A program made the translations under genes and the position numbers. A model generated the notes under the pieces. It was not told the DNA's origin. It ran no database searches and saw only the letters and a list, made by a program, of their open reading frames with translations. Of a DNA stretch of 64,000 nucleotides, positions 9,059-17,886 are shown piece after piece. Within the stretch, counting starts at the first letter, position 1, and the number at the start of each line of letters is the position of its first letter. The stretch spans positions 310,001 to 374,000 of the forward strand of contig JAPWJY010000008.1 in NCBI GenBank assembly GCA_028283765.1, read 5' to 3'. Source of the stretch: Parvibaculaceae bacterium. Its GTDB lineage: Bacteria; Pseudomonadota; Alphaproteobacteria; Parvibaculales; Parvibaculaceae.

Positions 9059-10187
9059 CTAGATGCTGGCCAGCCCCTTCAGCGCATTGCGGATGTGCCG
9101 TTCGGCCTGCTCGTGGACCATGCCCGCCCAGTCGTCCTCCTCGATCAGGAAAACCGAGCGGATCGCCTGCTTGATCGCGGCCGCCTGCGGGTCGTCGGGC
9201 CCCTTGCCCTTCATGTGCAGCCAGTTGTCCGCCATCAGCGCCGCGCCTACATCGCTCTGCGGCCTCGTGCCGTATTCGATGGAAACGGCCATGATCTGGC
9301 GCTCGCGCCCGGGCTCCTGCGTCAGCCGGTCGATCAGCGCCGCCTTCATCGAGCCCTTCACATCCGCCGAAACCGAGGTTCCCGCCTGGGTGGAGCGGAT
9401 ATCCGCGCCCAGCCATTGCTGCGCCAGGGCGAAGGAGGGGCTGTCGGGTGCGACCGTGGACAAAACGCTCGCCCATGCCGCGTTCGCCCAGCCCGGTGTG
9501 AATGTCGAAAAATGCCAGCGCCCGCGCCGGTGCGAGTTCCGTCTCGAAAATCGCCCTTACGGTTCCGTTCGACCATGAAGGTCCGTGGCCGCCGAAGAAC
9601 AGGCCCTGCGGATGGGTATATTGCCCCGTGCTCACGGCATCGACATAGGCCTGCTGGCCCCGGGTCTTGACGAAATCCAGAATGCTCTCCAGCAGCGCCG
9701 TCTGTGTCGCCTGCGTCCATTCATCGGGCAGCAGCGCGTCATGGAGCAGGGCGTAATCCTCATTGGACGGAAGAGGCGCGCTGAAATCGACGAAGTTGCG
9801 GTTGAGGTCGATATTGTCCTCGTTCACCCGCCGCCCCCAGGCAAAGCCATGGGGGTTGAGGGCATGGATGAAAACCAGCGCTGTGTCGGCGGGCAGCCCG
9901 TCCGCCAGCCCCCGTTCCAGCAAGGTCGTCTGGATCGCCGAGCCGCAATAGCCCTCGATGCCGTGCGTGCCGGAAACGACGCTGAGCACCTTCTCCGCGC
10001 GGGCGGGGCCTATCCGGGCCACATCCATCGCCAGATCCTCTCCGCGAGGCCCTTTCAGGGGATGAGGATAGGTGGTGAGCGCGCCTCCCGCCTTCTGCGC
10101 CGCCGCGCGAAAGCGGGCGCGGGCGGTGGCGTAATCCGGCGAAAAATAATCGGCGGCCTTTTCGTTGAGCGTTTCTGCCATGGCCAT
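9059..10187 (-). pseudogene. DUF2817 (M14-like) peptidase, frameshifted
   Basis: The first part (10187 to about 9466) encodes a metallocarboxypeptidase-like fold: VVSGTHGIEGYCGS contains the zinc-binding H..E, NPHGFAWGRRVNEDNIDLNRNF follows, and FFDIHTGLGERGMGE contains a third zinc histidine. Directly after this, similarity moves to a different frame (LSTVAPDSPSFALAQQW... to the stop at 9059). Removing one T from the T4 run on the minus strand (plus-strand A4 at 9462-9465) restores a continuous protein of about 375 residues. Either a genuine +1 frameshift mutation or a homopolymer sequencing error. Without repair, translation runs on to 8979 in a nonsense frame. Confidence 0.82.
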
Positions 10188-10252
10188 GAGCCGGGCTCCC
10201 CTTGTCTTGTGATCCCGAAGGAGTCGTTTCTTGTTATGGCTGAGGCGGGGCG

Positions 10253-11104
10253 TCAGAGCCCGCCATAGGCCTCGTCGTCGATCAGCAGTTCATAGGCGGC
10301 CTGCAGGCGTCCCGTCAGCCCGTGGGCGGGCACTTCCCGGCTTTCCAGGGATGACAGAGGCACAAGGCCGATCAGGCTGTTGGTGAGAAAAAGGCCGCTG
10401 GCCGCATGGAGCCGTTCGAGGCTGATGCTTTCCTCCGTCACGGCCAGCTTCAGATAGCGGGCAAGCTCGATCACGGTGGCGCGCACGATGCCGGGAAGCA
10501 CGCCGTCGGAAAGCGGCGGCGTCACCAGCCGGTCGCCTTCCCAGAGAAATACATTGGCGGCCGTCGCGCAGGCCAGCGCGCCATGCGTATTGAAAAGGAT
10601 CGCCTCGTCCGCGCCGCGCCCCCGCGCTTCCTGTTTGGCCAGCACGCTGTCGAGATAGGTCAGCGCCTTGAGGTTGGCGGAAGGTGACAGCTCGTTGCGC
10701 CGCCCGGTCGCGATGATCGCCGTCAGCGAGACGGGTGGCGTTGCGGCGGGCGAGGCCGTCACCAGCAGGGTCGGGATCGTCTCGCCCGGCGGCAGGAGTC
10801 CGCGCGGCCCGGTACCCCGCGTCAGCGTGATGCGCACGGAGGCGTTCTGCGCGTTGGCGAGGTCGTTGCGCTCCAGCACCCCGCCGCAGGCGAACGCCAG
10901 TCCCGGCTCCATGGCCGGGAGCGGAATGCCGAGCGCCCGTGCGCCCGCTTCCAGACGGGCGATATGCGCCTCGAACAGAACCAGCCGCCCGCGCCGGACA
11001 AGCACCGTTTCAAAAAGACCATCGCCCAGCAGAAAACCGCGGTCGTTCGGCATGATCGCCGCGTCGCTTTCATCGAGAAAAATCCCGTTGAGCCAGACGA
11101 TCAT
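10253..11104 (-). CDS. pabC: Aminotransferase class IV, probable aminodeoxychorismate lyase
   Basis: 283 residues of fold-type IV PLP enzyme: DRGFLLGDGLFET near residue 21, the PLP lysine in SANLKALTYLDS (Lys146), and the phosphate-binding LPGIVR near the C-terminus. Paralogues include branched-chain and D-amino-acid aminotransferases, but this gene overlaps pabA by four bases and follows pabB. The best reading is therefore PabC, releasing pyruvate from 4-amino-4-deoxychorismate to give p-aminobenzoate for folate. Confidence 0.83.
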   Translation of the reverse strand: MIVWLNGIFLDESDAAIMPNDRGFLLGDGLFETVLVRRGRLVLFEAHIARLEAGARALGIPLPAMEPGLAFACGGVLERNDLANAQNASVRITLTRGTGPRGLLPPGETIPTLLVTASPAATPPVSLTAIIATGRRNELSPSANLKALTYLDSVLAKQEARGRGADEAILFNTHGALACATAANVFLWEGDRLVTPPLSDGVLPGIVRATVIELARYLKLAVTEESISLERLHAASGLFLTNSLIGLVPLSSLESREVPAHGLTGRLQAAYELLIDDEAYGGL

Positions 11105-11700
11105 GGGCAGGCTGCCTCCGGCATTGCGCGTGAACCGAGCTTGAGGAAATTCCCCAGCAGCCTGTGCCCGTCCGTGGTCAGCACGGATTCGGGGTGAAAC
11201 TGCACGCCGATGATCGGCAGGGTTTCGTGCGCCAATGCCATCAGTTCCCCGTCGTCGTCCGCTTGCGCGATGGTGCGCAGTGGGCCTTCAGGATCGAGAC
11301 CGGCCACCAGCGAATGATAGCGCCCGGCCTCGAACGGATTGGCCATGCCGTCGAACAGCGGATGGCCGTCATGGTGGATGGGCGATGGCTTGCCATGGCG
11401 CGGGCGGGCGGCGCGGCGCACGGTGCCGCCGAAGGCCGCTGCAATGGCCTGATGCCCGAGGCAGACGCCAAGCAAGGGCAGACGCGCCCGGGCCGCCGCA
11501 TGAACGAGCGCGACCGAGATGCCCGCCTCCGCCGGTCCGCAGGGCCCTGGCGAGAGGATGATCGCGTCAGGCGCGAGCGCCAGCGCCCCCTCCACGCTGA
11601 TCGCGTCATTGCGCACCACCATGCGCTCGTGGCCCAGCTCGCCAACATAGCGCGCGAGATTCCAGACGAAGGAATCATAATTGTCGATGATCAGGATCAT
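11101..11700 (-). CDS. pabA: Aminodeoxychorismate/anthranilate synthase glutaminase subunit
   Basis: 199 residues of class I glutamine amidotransferase. The nucleophile is Cys80 in LLGVCLGHQ, and the His-Glu of the triad lies in GVQFHPESV near residue 170. The N-terminal IDNYDSFVWNLARY is typical of PabA/TrpG. It hydrolyses glutamine and delivers ammonia to PabB. Overlap with pabB upstream and pabC downstream makes p-aminobenzoate synthesis its main role; sharing with TrpE is possible in bacteria with one such subunit. Confidence 0.9.
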   Translation of the reverse strand: MILIIDNYDSFVWNLARYVGELGHERMVVRNDAISVEGALALAPDAIILSPGPCGPAEAGISVALVHAAARARLPLLGVCLGHQAIAAAFGGTVRRAARPRHGKPSPIHHDGHPLFDGMANPFEAGRYHSLVAGLDPEGPLRTIAQADDDGELMALAHETLPIIGVQFHPESVLTTDGHRLLGNFLKLGSRAMPEAACP

Positions 11701-13115
11701 CGCGGGCGTCCCTTCCTCCCCTGCAAGGCGGGCTCTTCATGGGCTGGGGCGGCAAAGCCCAGCGCCACCATCATGGCCCTTGCCTTGACCAGCGTTTCCT
11801 CATATTCGCGAAAAGGATCGGAATCCGCAACGATCCCGCCACCGGCCTGAAAACTGGCCCGCCCCTCGCGCACCACCATGGTGCGGATGGCGATGGCGCT
11901 GTCCATGGCGCCATCCGCCCCGATATAGCCGATGGCACCGCAATAGGGGCCGCGCAAGGTGGGTTCGAGTTCGGCGATAATCTCCATCGCCCGTACCTTC
12001 GGCGCGCCAGTGATCGAGCCGCCGGGAAAGCAGGCGGCCATGAGATCGATGGCCGTCATGCCGTCCTGCAACACGCCCGTCACCGTCGAGACCAGATGAT
12101 GTACGGTCGCAAAGCTTTCCAGTGCGTTAAGCTTTTCCACTTTGACGGAGAAATCCTTGCAGACCTTCGAGAGGTCGTTGCGCAGCAGATCGACGATCAT
12201 GGTGTTTTCCGCCCGGTCTTTTTCGGATGCCAGCAGTTCGGCGGCAAGGGCCGCGTCCTCTGCCGCATCGCGCCCGCGCGGCCGCGTGCCCTTGATCGGC
12301 CGGGTTTCGACAAGGCCGTCCCGGCATTGCAGAAATCGCTCCGGTGAATTGGAGACGAGCGTCCCTTCGCCGAAATTGAAGAAGGCGGCGTGCGGCGCGG
12401 GAGCCTGCGCCGTCAACCGGCGATAGAGCATGAAGGCGTCGTCGCCGGGTGCCAGCCGCGCCTCGAAACGCTGTGACAGGTTGGCCTGAAAAATGTCACC
12501 CGCATGGATGTAGTCGATCACCCGGGCAACCGCATCGCGATAGGCGGCAGGGCTGAAATTCGAGGATAATTCAGTTTGCGGACGAACTGGCGAGGTGGAA
12601 ACCGGTGGTAGCTGTGCCCGGGACGGCGCAAAAGCCGCCATCGCCTTTTTCTCCGCGCCCGGACGCGCGATCACGAAGACGCGGCGGCGCGCCGCATCGA
12701 ACGCCAGCAGGAAATCATAGGCCCCGAGCGCCAGTCCCGGCAGGTGCTGGTCATCCACCGCGAACGGCGGCCGGGGCGGCGGCAGGCGCTCAAGGCTCGC
12801 GCCCAGATCATAGCCGAGATAGCCGCCGACCCCGCCCATGAAGGGCAGGCGAACCCCTTCCGCAAAAAGGGCGTCCTGCGCCGGACAGTTGCCGGCATAA
12901 AAGGCGCGCAGCGCGTCGAAGGGCCTGAGCTCCGTCGCCGCGCCGTCGCGCAGCAATTCGTCGCCTTTCATCGTCAGGGTGCTGAAAGGCCGGACGGCGA
13001 TGAAGCTCCAGCCCGTCTGCGCCCAGTCGAGCAGCAGGGCGAAGGGCTCATCGGCAAAAGGCGCGAACGCCTCGACGGGCTCGCGCCAGGGCAGTTCGTC
13101 GATTACGCGGTACAT
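11697..13115 (-). CDS. pabB: Aminodeoxychorismate synthase component I
   Basis: 472 residues of the chorismate-binding family. GDIFQANLSQRF, SPERFL, RAENTMIVDLLRNDL and GSITGAPKVRAMEII are the conserved blocks around the chorismate and Mg2+ site. The motif PIKGT (about residue 272) has Lys where anthranilate synthases have Ala, which distinguishes PabB from TrpE. It aminates chorismate using ammonia from PabA. The gene leads a tight three-gene operon, pabB-pabA-pabC, with four-base overlaps throughout. Confidence 0.93.
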   Translation of the reverse strand: MYRVIDELPWREPVEAFAPFADEPFALLLDWAQTGWSFIAVRPFSTLTMKGDELLRDGAATELRPFDALRAFYAGNCPAQDALFAEGVRLPFMGGVGGYLGYDLGASLERLPPPRPPFAVDDQHLPGLALGAYDFLLAFDAARRRVFVIARPGAEKKAMAAFAPSRAQLPPVSTSPVRPQTELSSNFSPAAYRDAVARVIDYIHAGDIFQANLSQRFEARLAPGDDAFMLYRRLTAQAPAPHAAFFNFGEGTLVSNSPERFLQCRDGLVETRPIKGTRPRGRDAAEDAALAAELLASEKDRAENTMIVDLLRNDLSKVCKDFSVKVEKLNALESFATVHHLVSTVTGVLQDGMTAIDLMAACFPGGSITGAPKVRAMEIIAELEPTLRGPYCGAIGYIGADGAMDSAIAIRTMVVREGRASFQAGGGIVADSDPFREYEETLVKARAMMVALGFAAPAHEEPALQGRKGRPR

Positions 13116-13127
13116 GGGGCGTCATTC

Positions 13128-14627
13128 TCAAGGGTGGGTCGTGAGCAGATAGGCGGCGAGGTCCTGCTTGTCGTGGGCGTCCAGTTCGAAGAGCGGCATG
13201 TTGGACGGCGGCGCGGCCAGCAGGGCCGCTATGTCCTGCGCGTTATAGCGTTGCCGCAGGGCCTTGAGCGGCACCTTTCTTTCAGGCGGGGCGTCGCTGC
13301 CATGGCACTCAAGGCAGCCGGTGGTTTCGAACAGCCTTTTGCCGCGGTCGATGGAGGCGGGCGCGAAGCTTTCGCGAAGCTCCGTGCCGCCGCCCGCGAC
13401 CGCTGGCGCAGGCGTGGCCGCGGCCGTTTCGCCGCTGAAGCTGAGGCGGTAGACCGCGCCTGCGTAATCGTCCGAGATATAGATTGCCCCGTCCGGTCCC
13501 TGCGCCGTATCGACCGGACGGCCGATCACATTTTCGTTGCTCTGGAACCCGCTGACGAACGGCGCGAGGCTCACCTTGCCGCCCGCGTCCCATGACAGGG
13601 CGACGACCTCATAGCCGATTTTCTTCGTGCGGTTCCACGACCCATGGAGCGCCACCAGCGCCTTGCCTTCATAGCCGTGAGGCGCGTTGGCGCCGGTCAG
13701 GAACTTGATGGACAGCGCCGCGCCGTGGGGCGGCAGGGCGAACCAGGGGGCGGCATAGCTGGCGAGCCTCGGGTCCTGATGGTTGCCGAAATCCGGGTCC
13801 GGCACATTGTCGCCGTTGCGATAGGGCCAGCCATAGAATTTGCCTTTTTCGACGCGCTGAAGCTGGTCGGGCGGGAAATCGTCGCCCAGCAGGTCGCGCC
13901 CGTTGACCACCGCCCAGAGCTGTCCCTGCGGATCCCAGTCGAAGCCGACCGCGTTGCGCAACCCGTCTGCATAGACTTCGAGGCCGGAGCCGTCCGGTCT
14001 GAAGCGCATGATCGTGGCCCGGCGCGGATCGGTCTCGATGCAGACGTTGCAGTCCGAACCCACGTTCACATACATGAAGCCGTCCGGCCCCATGCGCAGC
14101 GTCCGGGTCCAGTGGTTGCCGCCGCCCGGCAGGCCGGTGACGATGCGTTCGACCGCGCCCGAGACCGCGCCGGTCGCCTCATCGAAGCGGATGCGGGCGA
14201 TGGCGTCGGTCTCGCCGATATAGAGCCAGCCGTCGTGGAGTTCGAGGCCATGGGGCCGGTTCAGTCCCTCGACCAGCACTTTCGTGCCGTCGGCCCTGCC
14301 ATCATGGTTGGCGTCGCGGCGGAGCAGCAGCACCTCGCCCTTGCGCGGCACGGAGACGAGAAGATCGCCGCCTGCGGTCCAGCGCAGGATACGCGCCTGC
14401 GACAGGCCGTTTGCATAAATGTTGATCGTCGCGCCCGCCGGGATCGTCAGCTGCTTGCGCAGCGCATCCTCGGGCGTTGGCTCGCCGCCCCAGCCGAACA
14501 GGGAATTGGTGATGGGGGCGTTGACGGTCCAGCTCTTCGGCCAGAACAGCCATGCGCCGCCCGCGCTCACCACAATGAGCGCCAGCACCCCCAGCAGAAT
14601 CCTCGTCACGATCTTGCGCAGCATCAT
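13128..14627 (-). CDS. PQQ-dependent sugar dehydrogenase-type beta-propeller fused to cytochrome c
   Basis: 499 residues. A membrane anchor or signal segment spans residues 5-28. A six-bladed GDH/sorbosone-dehydrogenase beta-propeller follows (for example NRPHGLELHDGWLYIGET, GGNHWTRTLRMGPDGFMYV, GRPVDTAQGPDGAIYISDDY). A C-terminal class I cytochrome c domain has the haem site CLECH (Cys438, Cys441, His442) and probable axial Met477. It is a periplasmic quinoprotein dehydrogenase passing electrons into the respiratory chain; sugar or aldose substrate unknown. A second ATG at 14624 is better spaced from AGGGG. It lies 12 nt upstream of pabB, possibly co-transcribed but functionally unrelated. 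Confidence 0.85.
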   Translation of the reverse strand: MMLRKIVTRILLGVLALIVVSAGGAWLFWPKSWTVNAPITNSLFGWGGEPTPEDALRKQLTIPAGATINIYANGLSQARILRWTAGGDLLVSVPRKGEVLLLRRDANHDGRADGTKVLVEGLNRPHGLELHDGWLYIGETDAIARIRFDEATGAVSGAVERIVTGLPGGGNHWTRTLRMGPDGFMYVNVGSDCNVCIETDPRRATIMRFRPDGSGLEVYADGLRNAVGFDWDPQGQLWAVVNGRDLLGDDFPPDQLQRVEKGKFYGWPYRNGDNVPDPDFGNHQDPRLASYAAPWFALPPHGAALSIKFLTGANAPHGYEGKALVALHGSWNRTKKIGYEVVALSWDAGGKVSLAPFVSGFQSNENVIGRPVDTAQGPDGAIYISDDYAGAVYRLSFSGETAAATPAPAVAGGGTELRESFAPASIDRGKRLFETTGCLECHGSDAPPERKVPLKALRQRYNAQDIAALLAAPPSNMPLFELDAHDKQDLAAYLLTTHP

Positions 14628-14795
14628 TTCCCCTAACCCTGTCCATGGTAATATAGGGGCTGACAGGCCCCCGGGGATAAGTTTTTGAACGAAGCGGCCC
14701 CTGCGTCATCCCTCCCGGCATGGCGGTCGCTCTTGCGCGTCCTTTCTTTTGCGGGCTTCATGCCGGGCAAAACCACAGGAAACGGGCAGGATTCC

Positions 14796-15596
14796 ATGCA
14801 GGACGCATTCAAGGAAAAGGTACTCGCGGGCAAGGTCGCCTTCATCGCCGGGGCTTCCAGCGGCATCAATCTGGGCATCGCCCAGCATTTCGCCCGGCAC
14901 GGCGCGAAGGTCGCCATCATCAGCCGCAGCGCGGAAAAGATCGCGGCGGCCGCCAAAACCATGACCGACGAAGGCCATGAAGCGCTCGGCATCTCCGCCG
15001 ACGTGCGCAATTTCGACAGCGTCGACGCCGCCCTCAAGGCTGCCCATGACAAGTTCGGCAAGATCGACGTGGTGGTATCGGGCGCGGCGGGCAATTTCGT
15101 CGCCCCGGCGCTCGGCATGTCGTCCAACGGCTTCAAGACCGTGGTCGACATCGATCTTGTCGGCACCTTCCATGTGCTGCGGGCCTCGTTCCAGTATCTG
15201 AACCGCCCCGGCGCGTCGCTGATCTCGATCACCGCGCCCCAGGCGGTTAATCCATCCCTGTTCCAGGCCCATGTCTGCGCGGCCAAGGCGGGCATCAACA
15301 TGCTGACCAAGTGCCTTGCCATGGAATGGGGTCCGGCGGGCGTGCGCGTCAACGCCATCTCCCCCGGCCCCATCGCCGAGACCGAAGGCATGCTGCGTCT
15401 CGCAGGCAGCCCGGAAGCGGAAAAGGCGATCAAGGCGCGGATCGCCCTTCGCGATTACGGCACCAAGACCGACATTGCCGACACCGCGCTCTTCCTTTCG
15501 ACCCCCAATGCCAAATACATTACCGGCTCGATCATCGACTGCGATGGCGGCTCGAAGCTGGGCGATGCGGGCGCGGACGCGCTGGCGGGCAACTAG
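14796..15596 (+). CDS. 2,4-dienoyl-CoA reductase-like short-chain dehydrogenase
   Basis: 266 residues, SDR fold: GASSGINLGIA for NADP(H), and a middle segment with SGAAGNF in place of the usual NNAG. Where classical SDRs have YxxxK, this has VCAAK: the tyrosine is missing and only the lysine is kept, as in mitochondrial and peroxisomal 2,4-dienoyl-CoA reductases. The PGPIAETEGMLRLAG block also matches the DECR2 type. It likely reduces 2,4-dienoyl-CoA intermediates in breakdown of unsaturated fatty acids. Start at 14796 has AGG upstream. The next gene begins 11 nt downstream. Confidence 0.8.
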   Translation: MQDAFKEKVLAGKVAFIAGASSGINLGIAQHFARHGAKVAIISRSAEKIAAAAKTMTDEGHEALGISADVRNFDSVDAALKAAHDKFGKIDVVVSGAAGNFVAPALGMSSNGFKTVVDIDLVGTFHVLRASFQYLNRPGASLISITAPQAVNPSLFQAHVCAAKAGINMLTKCLAMEWGPAGVRVNAISPGPIAETEGMLRLAGSPEAEKAIKARIALRDYGTKTDIADTALFLSTPNAKYITGSIIDCDGGSKLGDAGADALAGN

Positions 15597-15607
15597 GGAA
15601 AAATCAC

Positions 15608-16840
15608 ATGGCGGCGGCATTGCCCGGGCACGGCACGGACTGGGAAACCCTGAAAGCCCGCATGATCGCGCGCGGCGACCATGACGTGAAATGGCGCGAG
15701 GGCAAAACCGCCGTCTATGTTTTCAACGCGGGGCCTGAAGTCCTCGCGGTGCAGAAGGAAGCCTATGCCCTTTACATGTCCGAGAACGGACTTGGGCCGA
15801 TGGCTTTCCCAAGCCTGAAAAAGATGGAGGAGGAGGTCGTCGGTTTCGGCCTCTCCCTCCTTCACGGACCGGAAGGCTCGGTCGGCAACATGACGTCCGG
15901 CGGCACCGATTCGATCAGCATGGCGATGAAGACCGCGCGCGATCATGCCCGCTCGAAGGGGATGACGGGTCAGCCCAACATCGTTCTGCCGAGAAGCGCC
16001 CACCTCGCCTTCGACAAGGCGGCGCAGATGATGGAGATCGAGGTCCGGCGTGTGCCCCTGAAGAATTTTCTGGCGGACGCGGAAGCCATCGGCGTGGCGG
16101 CGGACGCCAACACCATCATGATTGCGGGCTCCGCGCCCTGCTTTCCCTATGGCCTGATCGACCCGATCGAGGAACTGGGCCGTCTCGCGCAGGAGCGCGG
16201 TCTCTGGCTCCATGTCGACGCCTGCGTCGGCGGCTATGCGGCCCCCTTCGTGCGCATGAACGGCGCGGACATCGCGCCCTTCGATTTTGCCGTGCCGGGG
16301 GTCAACTCCATATCCGCCGACCTGCATAAATATGGTTTCTGCGCCAAGGGCGCGTCCACCGTGTTTTTCCGCTCGGAGGCGCTGCGGGCCCACATGATCT
16401 TCGACGTCAGCGACTGGCCCGGCGGGCGCATGGTGACGCCGACGCTGGCCGGCACCCGTCCCGGCGGCGCGATTGCGGCCGCCTGGGCGGTCATGAATTT
16501 CCTGGGGGTTGACGGCTATCGCGCCAGGCACAGGCAGGTGACGGACGCGCGCGAGAAAATCGAGGCTGGCGTAAAAGCGCTTGGCTTCACCGTCATCGGC
16601 CAGCCGCAACTGGGGCTTCTGGCCTTCACCCGCGCGGATGTGGATTGCATGGCGGTCTGGGGCAAGCTTTTCGAGCGCGGCTGGTTCACCAGCCTGACGA
16701 CCGAACCCAAAGGGCTCCATCTGATGCTTTCGCCCTTCCATCTGGAAGTGGCGGACACCTATCTCGCGGATCTTGAATGGGCGCTGGGCGAAGTCCGCAA
16801 GGGCGCGGCGGGCGAAAAGCGGGAAGCGCGCTACAGCTAG
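15608..16840 (+). CDS. PLP-dependent decarboxylase-family enzyme, sphingosine-1-phosphate lyase-like
   Basis: 410 residues of group II PLP decarboxylase fold. Lys241 in SADLHKYGFCAKG is the Schiff-base residue, HVDACVGG holds the PLP aspartate, and TSGGTDSISMAM is the phosphate/aldimine loop. PTLAGTRPGG after the lysine resembles the PTIAGSRPG segment of sphingosine-phosphate lyases and not glutamate decarboxylases. Such lyases split phosphorylated long-chain bases into a fatty aldehyde and phosphoethanolamine. The DECR-like gene 11 nt upstream supports a lipid-degradation role. Substrate is inferred. Confidence 0.78.
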   Translation: MAAALPGHGTDWETLKARMIARGDHDVKWREGKTAVYVFNAGPEVLAVQKEAYALYMSENGLGPMAFPSLKKMEEEVVGFGLSLLHGPEGSVGNMTSGGTDSISMAMKTARDHARSKGMTGQPNIVLPRSAHLAFDKAAQMMEIEVRRVPLKNFLADAEAIGVAADANTIMIAGSAPCFPYGLIDPIEELGRLAQERGLWLHVDACVGGYAAPFVRMNGADIAPFDFAVPGVNSISADLHKYGFCAKGASTVFFRSEALRAHMIFDVSDWPGGRMVTPTLAGTRPGGAIAAAWAVMNFLGVDGYRARHRQVTDAREKIEAGVKALGFTVIGQPQLGLLAFTRADVDCMAVWGKLFERGWFTSLTTEPKGLHLMLSPFHLEVADTYLADLEWALGEVRKGAAGEKREARYS

Positions 16841-16848
16841 CTGAGCAA

Positions 16849-17724
16849 TCAGCGCGTCGGGATCGGGTGCTCGCCGCGGTAATCGTAGAAACCGCGCTGG
16901 GTCTTGCGGCCAAGCCAGCCCGCCTCGACATATTTGGTCAGGAGCGGGCAAGGACGGTATTTCGAGTCCGCCAGCCCCTCGTAAAGCACGTGCATGATCG
17001 AGAGGCAGGTGTCGAGCCCGATGAAATCCGCCAGTTGCAGCGGCCCCATCGGATGGTTCGCGCCAAGCTTCAGAGCCCTGTCGATGTTCTCGACCGTCCC
17101 CACCCCTTCATAGAGCGTATAGACCGCCTCGTTGATCATGGGCAGCAGGATGCGGTTGACGATGAAGGCGGGAAAATCTTCCGAGTTGGCGGCGGTCTTG
17201 CCCAGATCGATGACAAGCTGGTTCATGGTCTTGTAGGTGTCATCGTCGGTGGCGATGCCCCGGATCAGTTCCACCAGTTCCATCACCGGCACCGGGTTCA
17301 TGAAATGCATGCCCATGAAGCGCTCAGGCCGGTCGGTCGAGGCGGCGAGCCTCGTGATCGAGATCGAGGAGGTGTTGGTGGCGACGAGTGCCTCGCTTTT
17401 CAGCGACGGACAGAGCTGGGCGAAGATCTTGCGCTTGATCGTCTCGTCCTCGGTGGCCGATTCGATCACCAGATCGCAGGTCTCGAAGGCTTCCATGTTG
17501 CCTGCGGGCTGGATGCGGTCAAGAGCCGCATCCCGCTGCTCTTCCTTGATGTGCCCCCGGGCGACCTGGCGGGCCAGATTGCCGGTGATGGTGGCAATGC
17601 CCTTCTCGATTCGTTCGGTCGTGACGTCGTTGAGCAGTACCTGATAGCCGGAGAGCGCGCACACATGGGCGATGCCGTTACCCATCTGGCCGGCGCCTAT
17701 GACGCCGATCTGCTTGATGCTCAT
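16849..17724 (-). CDS. hbd: 3-hydroxybutyryl-CoA dehydrogenase
   Basis: 291 residues. The N-terminal NAD(H) Rossmann motif IGVIGAGQMGNGIA is followed by the catalytic His in GMHFMNPVPVMELVE (His-Asn pair), and a C-terminal all-helical dimer domain. Length matches single-domain HBDH/PaaH proteins. It oxidises 3-hydroxybutyryl-CoA to acetoacetyl-CoA in beta-oxidation or polyhydroxybutyrate turnover, feeding or draining the C4 pool used by crotonyl-CoA carboxylase/reductase in this window. It starts at the ATG at 17724, downstream of etfBA on the same strand but separated from it by a terminator-like hairpin. Confidence 0.9.
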   Translation of the reverse strand: MSIKQIGVIGAGQMGNGIAHVCALSGYQVLLNDVTTERIEKGIATITGNLARQVARGHIKEEQRDAALDRIQPAGNMEAFETCDLVIESATEDETIKRKIFAQLCPSLKSEALVATNTSSISITRLAASTDRPERFMGMHFMNPVPVMELVELIRGIATDDDTYKTMNQLVIDLGKTAANSEDFPAFIVNRILLPMINEAVYTLYEGVGTVENIDRALKLGANHPMGPLQLADFIGLDTCLSIMHVLYEGLADSKYRPCPLLTKYVEAGWLGRKTQRGFYDYRGEHPIPTR

Positions 17725-17830
17725 CGAAACTTGCCTGCCTGCTCTGCCTGTCGGCCGCCCCGGTGCGGCATCGACCATCCTCACGGTGCGTATGGTGCAA
17801 CATTATCGTCCGGTCCGCTACCGGACAAAC

Positions 17831-17867
17831 AAATGGCGCGGCCAGCTTTTCGCGGACCGCGCCATTT
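17831..17867 (-). terminator. Stem-loop terminator after etfA
   Basis: An 11-bp stem, arms AAATGGCGCGG (17831-17841) and CCGCGCCATTT (17857-17867), lies 20 nt after the etfA stop. It is T-rich beyond the arm on the minus strand, with a T6 run on the plus strand. It probably ends or attenuates the etfBA transcript before hbd. Confidence 0.65.
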
Positions 17868-17886
17868 TTTCGCAGTGGAACAGGGA

